Shown one piece after another: positions 17,782 to 26,416 of a stretch of 37,739 bases of DNA. The notes below the pieces were generated by a model, which did no database searches, was not told where the DNA came from, and worked only from the letters and a program-made list of their open reading frames with translations. The stretch lies in contig CAILAZ010000164.1 of NCBI GenBank assembly GCA_903832295.1, positions 1 through 37,739 on the forward strand. Direction: 5' to 3'. The stretch comes from an uncultured Acidobacteriota bacterium. Lineage in GTDB: Bacteria; Acidobacteriota; Terriglobia; Terriglobales; Acidobacteriaceae. The position numbers and the translations under genes are program-made. Within the stretch, counting starts at the first letter, position 1. Every line of letters begins with the position of its first letter.

Positions 17782-19296
17782 GGGATAGCGGTCTGTAACT
17801 TCTGCCAGCAGCGCAAGTTTATGTGCCAGTTCAGAACGCAACGCCTGCGGCGCGTAGCGCCAGGTCCAATTGCCATCGCCAAAGCTGGGCACGTTCATGC
17901 GCCCGTCCGAACCAAGACCTAGAACATCCTGCAAAGGAACCACGCAGAGGTTTGCCGTGGAGCTCTGCGCCAAACGAACCATGGCCCAGTTGATGCCATC
18001 GCTCGCATCTCCCAGCAGCGCCCCTGCAAACTTACGTTCGTTCTCGGAGCAGCAATTCCACCATCCCAGCGTGGTGTCGTTATCATGCGTACCGGTATAG
18101 ACCACCGTGTTTGGCTGATAGCGATGCGGCAGGTAGATATGCGCGCCCGGATCACCGAACGCAAACTGCAGGATCCTCATGCCGGGCATTTGCCAGCGTT
18201 CCCGGAGCGCATTTACGTCCGGCGTGATCACACCAAGGTCTTCGGCGATGAACGGCAGAGCTCCCAGCCTCTCGTGCAAGACTCGGAACAGATCTTCACC
18301 CGGCCCATCTACCCAGCGCCCGTGCACTGCCGTAGGCTCGCTATTGGGAATTTCCCAGAACTGCTGAAATCCGCGGAAGTGGTCGAGGCGGATGATATCG
18401 CAACTTTCCAGAGCCCAGCTCATGCGCTTCACCCACCAGTCATACCCCCGCTGTTTAAGCTCCTCCCAATGATAGAGAGGGTTTCCCCAGCGCTGGCCGG
18501 TGACAGAAAACGCATCCGGAGGCACACCCGCCACGCACTCAGGCTCCAGCGTGTTCTGGTCAAGGCGAAAGATTTCCGGGTGCGTCCAGACATCTGCCGA
18601 ATCATAGCTCACGAAAATTGCGACATCGCCAATGATCTTCACACCCTTGCTGCGGCAGTAGGAATGCAGCGCCCGCCACTGCTCGAAGAACGCAAACTGG
18701 AGGAACCGTGCGCGTTCGAGCTCATCGTGAAGCTCTTCTCGGATCGCCGCCATCGCTTCGGGTTCGCGGTGCCCAAGTTCTCTCGGCCAGGTATTCCAAC
18801 TGCGCTGTTCGTGGCGGATACGCAACGCCTCAAACAGAACATAATCTTCCAGCCACCAGGAGTTGCTCTGCACAAAGCGATGGAAGCGCTCCCGCTCCTC
18901 CGCTCCTGCATTCTGCAAAAACCAGGCGGCCGCTTCCTGGAGGAGAGGCATTTTTTCCGCAACAACCTTGGAGTAGTGAACCCTTCCCCCGAAAACGTCA
19001 AGAGAGCGAACGCGCTCCCGCGAGATCATCCCGCGATCTGCAAGCCTCTCCAGGCTGATAAGAAGAACATTGCCCGCAAATGCGGAGGTGGAAGAATAGG
19101 GCGAGTTTCCAATGCCAACGGGATTCAGCGGCAGTATCTGCCATAGCCCCTGCCGGGCAGCCGCTAGAAAATCGATGAATTCGTATGCCGCGGGGCCGAG
19201 ATCGCCAATTCCCCCATGAGAGGGAAAGGACGTCGGATGCAAAAGGATTCCAGAGCTTCGTTTGTCGAGCATGGTGTCAGGGATCGCTCGTTCCAT
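17731..19296 (-). CDS. malQ: 4-alpha-glucanotransferase (amylomaltase)
   Basis: A GH77 enzyme that transfers alpha-1,4-glucan segments between maltodextrins in the cytoplasm. Motifs are GILLHPTSFPSHGGIGDLG, the acceptor-site PYSSTSAFAGN, nucleophile Asp in DIIRLDHFRGF, acid/base Glu in FIAEDLGVITPD, and the third Asp in YTGTHDND. From ATG 19296 it has 521 residues; GTG 19311 or ATG 19272 are possible starts and none has a clear ribosome site. Its last 51 bases overlap the end of treY in the opposite orientation. Both enzymes share maltodextrin substrates, so the pairing is metabolically sensible. Confidence 0.93.
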   Translation of the reverse strand: MERAIPDTMLDKRSSGILLHPTSFPSHGGIGDLGPAAYEFIDFLAAARQGLWQILPLNPVGIGNSPYSSTSAFAGNVLLISLERLADRGMISRERVRSLDVFGGRVHYSKVVAEKMPLLQEAAAWFLQNAGAEERERFHRFVQSNSWWLEDYVLFEALRIRHEQRSWNTWPRELGHREPEAMAAIREELHDELERARFLQFAFFEQWRALHSYCRSKGVKIIGDVAIFVSYDSADVWTHPEIFRLDQNTLEPECVAGVPPDAFSVTGQRWGNPLYHWEELKQRGYDWWVKRMSWALESCDIIRLDHFRGFQQFWEIPNSEPTAVHGRWVDGPGEDLFRVLHERLGALPFIAEDLGVITPDVNALRERWQMPGMRILQFAFGDPGAHIYLPHRYQPNTVVYTGTHDNDTTLGWWNCCSENERKFAGALLGDASDGINWAMVRLAQSSTANLCVVPLQDVLGLGSDGRMNVPSFGDGNWTWRYAPQALRSELAHKLALLAEVTDRYPSFDQKGHGEGGEHFSA

Positions 19297-19348
19297 GAAT
19301 CTTAACTTCACTTACTAGGATGCACCGCAGAAGTGCGGCTTGGCGAAC

Positions 19349-19376
19349 AAAAAACGAGGAGGGTTTCCCCTCCTCG
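19349..19376 (-). terminator. intrinsic terminator of the ppiD-like gene
   Basis: A 9-bp GC-rich perfect stem pairs CGAGGAGGG (19355-19363) with CCCTCCTCG (19368-19376) around a 4-base loop. On the minus strand it is followed by six T residues (19354-19349). It begins 20 bases after the foldase stop codon and is the clearest rho-independent terminator in the window. Confidence 0.88.
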
Positions 19377-19396
19377 AGTGTGTAGTTTGATTCCGG

Positions 19397-21361
19397 CTAG
19401 TCCCTGGCGCCGCTGAGAGCTTCCACTTTCTTCTTATCGACGATCACGCGGCCTTCTTTTTCCATGCGGTCGCGCAGCGAAGTAATGAACACTTCCTCCG
19501 CTTCAGAGCGCTTGCGTTCGAGCAGTGAGGACTTGATTCTCGCCTTGATCTCGTTGAACTCAGCGTCGGTGGGTTCCTGCTTTTCCAGCAAAGCAACAAC
19601 CGCACCCTTCTGCCCAAGATTGATCGCCTGGCTGATATCCCCCGGCTTCATCTCAAACACCTGCGGAGCCGATGAAGAAACCTGCCCGAGATCCGGAACC
19701 TGGCCGTCGGGAGCCACCAACTCACTGGTTTTCACTGTTGCGCCCACGGCTTTTGCAGCCTCGCGGAGGTTATGCGACGAGCGCGCTTTTTCGCTCATCT
19801 CCTGGCTCTTCTGAGCCAGCAACGACTGCGCCTTCTGCTGCTTCAACTGCACCGCAAGACGATCTTTCACCTGTTCAAACGTCGGCGTTGCCGGCGGCTT
19901 CACTTCCGCTACCTGGGCAACGGCAATGCTGCGCGGCAGCGGAATTGCAACTGGCGCTGCATTTGCCTTCATGTTGAATACGGACTCAGAGAATTGCGGC
20001 GCCGCGCCAATTCCCGGAATCGAATCGTTGCGCGAGATATAGCCGCTGTCCTGCAATGGAAGACCGTTCTTTGCCGCTGCTTTCTCAAGTCCGTCCGTCT
20101 TCGCCTGCGCTTCCAGTGTGTGGGCAAGCTGTTCGGCGTTCCTCTGGTTCTTCTGGGCGGTAACAATCGGCTCAATCTCCGCCCGCGCATCTTCCAGCGA
20201 ACGCGCATGAGCGGATACCTTGTCGTCCACGCGGATGATCTCGAAGCCGTAGCCGGTTGCGATCAGATCAGAGGATTGACCTTTCCCGAGACCGAACGCA
20301 ACTTTTTCAATCTCCGGGGCTGATCCTGAACCCTGCACGAGTTCTCCCACTGAGCCGCCGTTCTTCGCGGTCGCAGCGTCGTCGGAGTACTTTGCCGCCA
20401 AAACCGCAAAGTCCGCGCCCTTGTGAAGCTGATTCAGAACGTCCTGGGCCTTAGCCCTGGCGGCGTCTGCCTGCTTGGAATCGACCTTGCCATCTGGACC
20501 AGGCAGCGGGAGTTTGATCAGAATGTGACGAACTTTCACCGACTCCGGAACGCGGAACTCAGCCGCGTGCTGACGGTAGTAACTCTGCAATTCTTCCGCG
20601 GATGCTTTCGCTGGATTCGGCAGCTTCGCCGGATCAACGATCACATACTTCACCTTGCGCTGCTCGGGAATTGTGTTTGCAAACTGCTGCTGATTCTTTT
20701 CAAAGTATGCGCGCAGTTCGGAGTCATCCACCGCGACAGACTTTTCCAGGTCCGCAATGCTGAGCACTGCGTAGTCGAACTTCACCTTCGTCTTCAGCTT
20801 GATGAAAGCGTCGTGCACTTCCTGGTTGGAGACAAACACGCCCGCGCCAATCACCGAACGCAATTTGCGAAGGGTCAACTGATCGCGCATCTCCTGCTCA
20901 AATTGCGGAACACTCAGATTGGTCTGCGTCGCAATTAAATCGCGGTACTGATCAGCTCCAATGAAGACCCCGTTCGGGTAGAGCGCCTGCGCGGGAGCGC
21001 CGTGCTGCATTTCATAGCGCAGATCTTCGTCAGTCGCCTCAAGACCGAGGCGCTTCGCCTCCTGCAGATACACCTTTTGCAGCACCAGCTCATCCACCGC
21101 CTGCGGCAAGATGTACGGCTTGAACTGTTCGGGATAGTGGCGTTGCTGCATGATGTTGCGCGCCACCATGTCCACTTCCTTGTTGGTGACTTCCTGTCCG
21201 TCAACCTTCGCAACAGAATTGGCGCCGACTCCCCGGCCTCCAATGTCGTTAAAGATTCCGCCAGGTACGAGCGTAACAACCATCATGATGCAGACGATGG
21301 AGAGGAAGCCGACTAGAAGTGCTTTCTGAAATCGGCCAGGGGTTTGCAGGAATCGAATCAT
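19397..21361 (-). CDS. PpiD/SurA-type membrane-anchored peptidyl-prolyl isomerase
   Basis: 654 residues. A short cytoplasmic N-terminus is followed by one transmembrane segment (about 13-34), a SurA-N-like chaperone region with long helices (about 45-215), and a parvulin/PpiC domain (about 280-385) marked by VRHILIKLPLPG, DFAVLAAKYSDD and NGGSVGEL. A second degenerate parvulin-like and helical region follows. The layout matches PpiD, a periplasmic foldase anchored to the inner membrane near the Sec exit that helps outer-membrane protein folding. The ATG at 21361 has GGAAG only a few bases upstream. Confidence 0.88.
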   Translation of the reverse strand: MIRFLQTPGRFQKALLVGFLSIVCIMMVVTLVPGGIFNDIGGRGVGANSVAKVDGQEVTNKEVDMVARNIMQQRHYPEQFKPYILPQAVDELVLQKVYLQEAKRLGLEATDEDLRYEMQHGAPAQALYPNGVFIGADQYRDLIATQTNLSVPQFEQEMRDQLTLRKLRSVIGAGVFVSNQEVHDAFIKLKTKVKFDYAVLSIADLEKSVAVDDSELRAYFEKNQQQFANTIPEQRKVKYVIVDPAKLPNPAKASAEELQSYYRQHAAEFRVPESVKVRHILIKLPLPGPDGKVDSKQADAARAKAQDVLNQLHKGADFAVLAAKYSDDAATAKNGGSVGELVQGSGSAPEIEKVAFGLGKGQSSDLIATGYGFEIIRVDDKVSAHARSLEDARAEIEPIVTAQKNQRNAEQLAHTLEAQAKTDGLEKAAAKNGLPLQDSGYISRNDSIPGIGAAPQFSESVFNMKANAAPVAIPLPRSIAVAQVAEVKPPATPTFEQVKDRLAVQLKQQKAQSLLAQKSQEMSEKARSSHNLREAAKAVGATVKTSELVAPDGQVPDLGQVSSSAPQVFEMKPGDISQAINLGQKGAVVALLEKQEPTDAEFNEIKARIKSSLLERKRSEAEEVFITSLRDRMEKEGRVIVDKKKVEALSGARD

Positions 21362-21553
21362 CTTCCAATGGGCTCCGAAAAATAAAGGGCGAATACAGGA
21401 TTATAAACCAGTGCCTCGGATTGCCGAATCCAAGTTCACTGCTGGATCAAATTCAGGGCAAATCGCCGCCTAATGGAGAACTTTGCGCTTCGAGGCCTGA
21501 AATGCCCCTTCTGGCCCCGTACCCTTCCCTTGCCTGGCGGTGCGCGTGGTGTA

Positions 21554-22600
21554 ATGAATTCTAAGTATATGTCGCAGAGGAAACAAGGGTTTCGTCGCAA
21601 GTGCATCGCCGCCAGTCGGCGCTTGCGGGAGTTGGGCATGATCGCCCACGGATTGCTTGACACCAATCACGTGGTAATGGCCCATATTATCCCCATGCGG
21701 CGCTGCAATCTGGCCTGCGCCTACTGCAACGAGTTTGATGCGACCAGCAAGCCTGTGCCTCTCGAAACAATGTTCCAGCGGCTCGATCAGCTCGCCCGTC
21801 TCGGGACATCCATCATCACCATCAGCGGCGGCGAACCAATTCTCCACCCCGAACTCGACGACATCATCCGCCGCATCCGCAAGAACGGCATGATCGCAGG
21901 AATGATCACCAACGGTTACCTGCTGACCGCCGAACGCATCGAGCGGCTGAACCGCGCCGGCCTCGATCACATGCAGATTTCCATCGACAACGTAATGCCC
22001 GACGACGTTTCCAAGAAAAGCCTGAAGGTTCTGGACAAGAAACTTCAGTTGCTCAGCGAATACGCCGACTTCCACGTGAACATCAACAGCGTCGTGGGCG
22101 GAGGAATCCATACTCCACATGACGCTCTCGTGGTTGGCCGTCGCGCTCGTCAGCTTGGCTTCACCTCCACCGTCGGAATCATCCATGACGGCGATGGCCA
22201 ACTGCGTCCGTTGAACGGGGATGAACGCGAAGTATTTTTCAAAATGCATAACATGGAGCGCAAGAGCTATTCGCGCTTCAACTGGTTTCAAACCAACATC
22301 GCCAACGGAAAGCCAAATGACTGGCGCTGCCGGGCCGGTGCCCGCTACATCTATGTCTGTGAAGACGGCTTGGTCCACTACTGCTCGCAGCAGCGCGGAT
22401 ACCCCGGTGTTCCCCTGTTGCAATACACAAAAGCAGATGTGAAGCGTGAATTCCTTACTGCAAAGGGATGTTCGCCCAATTGCACCGTCAGTTGCGTGCA
22501 TCAGGTGAGTTACATCGATTTCTGGAGATCCCCCCAAACCCTGCAACCGCAGCCGCGCTCCACGGACGTCATTGATCTGATCCAGATTCAGAGCGACTAG
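21554..22600 (+). CDS. radical SAM protein with C-terminal SPASM-like cysteines
   Basis: 348 residues from ATG 21554; ATG 21473 would add 27 residues of unlikely composition. Cys51, Cys55 and Cys58 in RRCNLACAYCNEF bind the SAM [4Fe-4S] cluster, and SGGEPILHPEL is the GGEP motif (92-95). Cys259, Cys269, Cys277, Cys306, Cys310 and Cys314 form a C-terminal pattern like SPASM or twitch domains, able to hold auxiliary clusters. Such enzymes modify peptides or small molecules. No precursor peptide gene is evident next to it, so the substrate is unknown. It lies just upstream of tRNA-Lys and divergent from the foldase. Confidence 0.82.
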   Translation: MNSKYMSQRKQGFRRKCIAASRRLRELGMIAHGLLDTNHVVMAHIIPMRRCNLACAYCNEFDATSKPVPLETMFQRLDQLARLGTSIITISGGEPILHPELDDIIRRIRKNGMIAGMITNGYLLTAERIERLNRAGLDHMQISIDNVMPDDVSKKSLKVLDKKLQLLSEYADFHVNINSVVGGGIHTPHDALVVGRRARQLGFTSTVGIIHDGDGQLRPLNGDEREVFFKMHNMERKSYSRFNWFQTNIANGKPNDWRCRAGARYIYVCEDGLVHYCSQQRGYPGVPLLQYTKADVKREFLTAKGCSPNCTVSCVHQVSYIDFWRSPQTLQPQPRSTDVIDLIQIQSD

Positions 22601-22636
22601 ACTTCCCCCGCACACCGCGTAAGAGCAAGCACCCCG

Positions 22637-22665
22637 TTGCGCGAACGAAATACGTTTGTTACTAT
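22637..22665 (+). promoter_or_regulatory. probable promoter of the tRNA-Lys gene
   Basis: TTGCGC (22637-22642) and TACTAT (22660-22665) are separated by exactly 17 bases, resembling a housekeeping sigma-factor promoter. They lie about 90 bases upstream of the tRNA. Not experimentally supported. Confidence 0.45.
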
Positions 22666-22752
22666 CAAAAAGGTTCCTGAGCCAATCAGTGCCGCTGTAT
22701 CGATCGGTCCAACGCAATCCTCCGCATCTGGTCCGCTGCAACACCTCAAGAA

Positions 22753-22828
<76 letters not shown>

Positions 22829-22862
22829 TCTTTTCAATAACTTACAAAATTGAAATTTAACG

Positions 22863-22884
22863 GTATGACGTAAAGTATGACGTA
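22863..22884. repeat. direct repeat GTATGACGTA x2, possible integrase arm-type sites
   Basis: Two identical decamers, 22863-22872 and 22875-22884, are spaced 2 bp apart (12-bp period). They lie between the tRNA 3' end and the integrase stop codon, where arm-type binding sites of island integrases are often found. Confidence 0.6.
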
Positions 22885-22900
22885 GCCGATTTTGGCTACG
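22881..22900 (-). terminator. hairpin at the end of the integrase gene
   Basis: CGTAGCC (22881-22887) pairs with GGCTACG (22894-22900) around a 6-base loop. The stem covers the integrase stop codon (22896-22898). No run of T follows on the minus strand, so it is a weak terminator candidate or a structural element of the attachment region. Confidence 0.35.
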
Positions 22901-23939
22901 CACTTGGCGGCAACACCGCATGATTACTGTCGTTGAGCGCCGAGCGCACAATGCCAAGTTCGGGATGCTGATATTTCATCGCGGTCTTGACGTCCACGTG
23001 CCCCATCGCACTCATGACAAGCTTCAGATTCCCGGTATTCTCCAGAACTCGTGTTCCGAAGTCATGCCGGCCGCAATACAGCACCAATTTCTTGGGCAGT
23101 CCGGCCTTCTCGCGTGCCTGGCGAAACTTCGCGGCCATCGTGGTCAGATGTCCGGACTCAGATCGCTTGGACGCGAACACCCAGCCCTTTTTCCTGGTCC
23201 CGCACAGCGTCTTCAACACTGTAAAAACCCGGTCGCTCATCGGTACGTACCGGATGCCGTTCTCGGTCTTGCTGTCCACCACATGGATGAGCCGCTGGTC
23301 CCAGTAAAGGTCCTCAACGCGTAGCCGGTAGAGCTCTTTCTCATTGCGCATCCCGGTATCGCGCGCCAAGATCAAGATCTGGGTGAACTTTTCCAGGGTG
23401 CGCTTGCTCCTCCACTTGCAAAGAGCCGCACCTTCCAGCAGTTTAGCTTCGGCGACCTCGTCCAAGCGCAAGCTGCGCGCCTGCTCGTGGACGAGCTTGA
23501 TCTTTGGTGCCCTGCGAATCAGCTTCCACTCCTCGGCCCGATGCAGCATCCTTCGGAGAGTGCGCAATGCGCAGTTGGTGTTGGCCGGCGATCCCCCAAA
23601 CCGGAGAGTTCCGGCAACCTCGTTCGTCACCAGGTCCAGACGCAGCCCAGTGACGGGCGTAGCTGACAGAAGACGCCATCCATCGTGGTAATACAGCTTC
23701 GACTTCTCAGCCAGCCGGGCAGCGTCCACCGACTCCAAAAAGCGCTTTGATACTTCGAGCACGGTGGGAGCCTTCCTTGGAAGAGGATCTCCGTGCTCGC
23801 AAATCTCAGAGAACTTCAAGGACGCGATTTTCTCTGCCCTATTTTTGTTCGTCTCGCCCGTGGACCTTCGAAATCTTTTGCCCCGGACGGCGAAGTCATA
23901 CCACCAGAACTTCGACTTCTTTTGTTTAAATACTTCCAC
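22896..23939 (-). CDS. tyrosine recombinase / island integrase
   Basis: 347 residues from GTG 23939, chosen because GGAGGA lies five bases upstream; a longer frame to 24014 overlaps the upstream gene more and lacks a ribosome site. It has an N-terminal SAM-like core-binding domain and a C-terminal catalytic domain with Arg198 (box I, TGMRNEKELYRL), Lys224, Arg291, His314 (MGH) and nucleophile Tyr323 (MKYQHPE). The first His of the HxxR box is replaced by Tyr288 (LYCGRHDFGT). The gene overlaps the excisionase-like gene by 14 bases and is translated towards the tRNA-Lys it probably uses as target. Confidence 0.9.
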   Translation of the reverse strand: MEVFKQKKSKFWWYDFAVRGKRFRRSTGETNKNRAEKIASLKFSEICEHGDPLPRKAPTVLEVSKRFLESVDAARLAEKSKLYYHDGWRLLSATPVTGLRLDLVTNEVAGTLRFGGSPANTNCALRTLRRMLHRAEEWKLIRRAPKIKLVHEQARSLRLDEVAEAKLLEGAALCKWRSKRTLEKFTQILILARDTGMRNEKELYRLRVEDLYWDQRLIHVVDSKTENGIRYVPMSDRVFTVLKTLCGTRKKGWVFASKRSESGHLTTMAAKFRQAREKAGLPKKLVLYCGRHDFGTRVLENTGNLKLVMSAMGHVDVKTAMKYQHPELGIVRSALNDSNHAVLPPSA

Positions 23940-24159
23940 GAATCTCCTCCAATGCAGCCCGCACGGAAGGCACTCGTGTGTTCGTCCGGATGTACTCCTG
24001 AAGAACGGAGACATCGTAGCGGATTCTGCGCCGGATTTCTACATACTTTGGCCCGTCCCCTTCGTAGCGCCAGCGCTTCAGCGTGGCCGGCGAACGGCCC
24101 AGGATCTCGGAGGCTTCTTTGGTGCTAACTAGTTGATTACGCAAAGCAATTGTGGTCAT
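23926..24159 (-). CDS. excisionase/AlpA-type helix-turn-helix protein 2
   Basis: 77 residues from ATG 24159, with GGAGAG just upstream. LVSTKEASEILGRSPATLKRW is a MerR-like (HTH_17) winged-helix start, followed by GPKYVEIRRRIRYDVSVLQEYI, the usual wing and helix of excisionase-family proteins. It probably bends DNA at the attachment site or regulates the integrase. The start overlaps the stop of the preceding gene (ATGA) and the 3' end overlaps the integrase by 14 bases, so all three appear translationally coupled. Confidence 0.8.
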   Translation of the reverse strand: MTTIALRNQLVSTKEASEILGRSPATLKRWRYEGDGPKYVEIRRRIRYDVSVLQEYIRTNTRVPSVRAALEEIRGSI

Positions 24160-24389
24160 AGACTCTCCAGGCGCGGTGCGCGGTTTTTGGTATTCAATTT
24201 CGGGCTGGCGATCGTGTCCGCGATCGCTTGGCTTGAGGACACTCTCTTGTTGATGGCTTCCGACGGAATCTTCCATTGCCGTCCCACTTTGGTTGCTCCG
24301 TCGATTCTTCCCGCCCATAAGAGCTGATACACGTAGGTGATGGTGCAGCGCAGCTCCGCGGCAGCTCGTCTCACTGATATCGTTTCCAT
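24156..24389 (-). CDS. excisionase-type helix-turn-helix protein 1
   Basis: 77 residues. SVRRAAAELRCTITYVYQLL and the following AGRIDGATKVGRQWKIP are the helix-turn-helix and wing of the excisionase/HTH_17 family. It is first in the three-gene unit with a second, divergent excisionase-like protein and the integrase. Its basic, disordered tail (KLNTKNRAPRLESL) is unlike that of its partner. The start is ATG 24389 with GAGGTCG upstream. Confidence 0.75.
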   Translation of the reverse strand: METISVRRAAAELRCTITYVYQLLWAGRIDGATKVGRQWKIPSEAINKRVSSSQAIADTIASPKLNTKNRAPRLESL

Positions 24390-24399
24390 TCGACCTCAT

Positions 24400-25266
24400 T
24401 CCGTTTTACTCAACGCAGATTGCCCGGCCTGACGCATTGGCATCAGGGGCGATCGGCGACAGGATTCCATTGCAAGAAGTAGAACGCCAGCTGTTAGGGA
24501 GTGTCCGCGGCAGAGCGTAGACAAGAAAACGTGGCGGGCAACCGCGATTGGAGCGCAGAGGATGGTCAGCTATTTTCTCGTCTGCGGTCTTCTGGCAGAC
24601 GAGTGGACATCGACTCAAAACGACTTTGCTGCTGGTTCAGCCGGTTTGATGTCATCTATTGAGGTCGAATGCTGCACTGACAATTTCCGGCCTAGGGTTG
24701 ATCCGATCCAAACGAAGCCGCTAATTCCAGTCGGAATCCTGCCCGGGACCAATGCTCCAGCCATAACGAAAAGCTGCCATTCTCCCATCGGAGGCGATAA
24801 CCGATTAAAGGCCGGCCATGGCCTCTGCAGAATTGCATCTGTTGAAGTAGTTCCAGAGCGAGCATGCGGCGCTAACTGGTTCATCCGGCGTGCGAAGCGG
24901 TGAGCACGAGGCCACCATCGGTCGGATCCAGATTGACGGGGCCGAGCAATTGGTGCGAGCACTGTATCAAATCTGGGTGGATCTGATAAGGCGGCGGAAG
25001 GGCCACATCTCGCGCCCGGACATCACATTCATCGCCGACAAGATTGACGGCTATGGGAGCGAGCAGGCACACGGAAGCGCAGATCATGGCCGCGTTGAAG
25101 CAGGTGGAGGCTGGACTAATCGTCGAGGATGCGGGACGCTAGTACGGGCAGCCTTTGCTGTCGCTCCGCCTCTTGGGAGGTCAGCGCCCGATCGCCCTCT
25201 CAATAATCAGACATGGCGTCCATTGAAGACCTATTATGATGCCCGAAGCACTTTTCGAGGGCATCC
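24400..25266. other. decayed island sequence without an intact gene
   Basis: 867 bases between the recombination module and the DUF429 gene. Several open frames exist on both strands (for example plus-strand frames from 24562 and 24890) but none shows a recognisable family, ribosome site or consistent coding signal. The only identifiable relic is an IS3 orfA fragment at 25053-25142. Confidence 0.55.
25053..25142 (+). pseudogene. IS3-family transposase OrfA, N-terminal fragment
   Basis: Twenty-nine codons from ATG 25053 to TAG 25140-25142 contain RHTEAQIMAALKQVEAG and VEDAGR. This is the N-terminal helix-turn-helix of OrfA in IS3-family elements (usual form: FTEAQIMAALKQVEAG..VEDV.RE). The rest of the element is missing, so it is a relic. 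Confidence 0.65.
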
Positions 25267-26061
25267 ATGGTTGAGGCGTACGCCGGAATCGATGTGGCAT
25301 ATGCAAAGCGCAAACGCCTTCCGATCATCGTGTGTACTCACCGCGATGGGAAGCTGGAGCCACCGCCACTTCGTTCCTTGCCTGCACCGCCAGTCGGAAA
25401 AGGCAATGCGCAGATTCTTGATCAACCGGCCGTGGCCGGATTTGCTGAAGCCGTCGCGGAATACCTCAGGAGCGTTGAGGTGGCATTCGGGGTAGGAATT
25501 AAGAGAATTGCAATTGACGCTCCCAGCGATCCGAAGGGCTTTGGCATTAAACGACGGCAGTGTGAGATAGCCCTCGATTTGAAGCGGATCAGTTGCATAA
25601 CGACGCCAAGTGCTTCTGAATTCTCGAACATTTGTAAAAGAGCGACCGAACACCTCGCCAGAGGCGGAGCCGAGTCCCGAATGCCCGGAGCAAATCAACT
25701 TTGGATGCTCGTAGGTTTCGCGCTGTTCGAGCGGCTCCGGAAAGATTGGGAGTGTATGGAGGTGTTTCCCCAAGCAATTGTCGCAGCGCTCAATGCTAGC
25801 CAGATTCACAAAAGCAAGTCAGCGGGATTCGCCGCGCAACTCAAGGCAATTTCTCTGCAAACAGGATGGCCTAGCCTTCTAATCGTTCGCAGCTTGGCAG
25901 AAATCGGGTTTGGATCTTCCCATGATCGGCTCGATGCCTACATGGCAGCATGGGTCGCTTCACTTGAAGACTCAGAGCGTGAACCGATCGGTGTCCCGCC
26001 GAATGACGTTATTTGGGGACCGCGCATGTGTAGTTTAGCGGCCACTGAAATACACGCCTAA
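25267..26061 (+). CDS. DUF429 protein, predicted RNase H-fold nuclease
   Basis: 264 residues with the conserved acidic motifs of DUF429: GIDVA (Asp9), AIDAP (Asp84), RRQCE (96-100), MEVFPQAI (Glu165), HKSKSAGFAAQL (181-192) and SSHDRLDAYMAAW (217-229). The family is predicted to adopt an RNase H-like fold and cleave nucleic acid, but its biological role is not established. It sits alone on the plus strand in the island, behind a modest CGAGGG ribosome site. Confidence 0.75.
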   Translation: MVEAYAGIDVAYAKRKRLPIIVCTHRDGKLEPPPLRSLPAPPVGKGNAQILDQPAVAGFAEAVAEYLRSVEVAFGVGIKRIAIDAPSDPKGFGIKRRQCEIALDLKRISCITTPSASEFSNICKRATEHLARGGAESRMPGANQLWMLVGFALFERLRKDWECMEVFPQAIVAALNASQIHKSKSAGFAAQLKAISLQTGWPSLLIVRSLAEIGFGSSHDRLDAYMAAWVASLEDSEREPIGVPPNDVIWGPRMCSLAATEIHA

Positions 26062-26416
26062 CGGCCTCCGCAACGGGAACCTTCTCGGGCAAGTCGGTGT
26101 CGTCCGGAGTCGATGTCTAAGGTAGAACAGGAAGTTGAGGCTGCACTCGCCGGGGACGTAACTTAGCTTCAGGACGCTCTCTAACCGTCCGCCAAAAAAT
26201 GGAGGGCGATGCCTACTACTACTACTTGTGAGCTGAATCACCGACTATGGCCGTCGCAATCGTCAGGATATCGTAGCTGGCTGGCAGTGAGCCATCTCCG
26301 CATTCGACATGCCGCTTTGCGACGAGCTTTTCGAAGCCGCCCCAGTCCTCGACTATTCCGGTTGGCGCTATCTGCAGATGAGAGAACGACTGAGGAAGGA
26401 ATCTCATTGATTGTGG
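26062..26416. other. intergenic region without a supported gene
   Basis: 355 bases between the convergent DUF429 and PIN genes. A minus-strand frame (26222-26407) contains EDWGGFEKLVA, faintly like the start of some Mrr-type restriction endonucleases, but it continues without similarity. I see no reliable gene or terminator. Confidence 0.45.

Noticed and set aside
24890-25495. 201-codon plus-strand open frame
   Set aside because: No recognisable family; it runs through the IS3 orfA relic in another frame and into the start of the DUF429 gene.
25234-25809. 191-codon minus-strand open frame
   Set aside because: Lies opposite the DUF429 gene, whose conserved motifs on the plus strand show the true coding strand.
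26222-26407. EDWGGFEKLVA stretch resembling an Mrr-type endonuclease start
   Set aside because: Similarity covers about eleven residues, continues without relation and ends after 61 codons.
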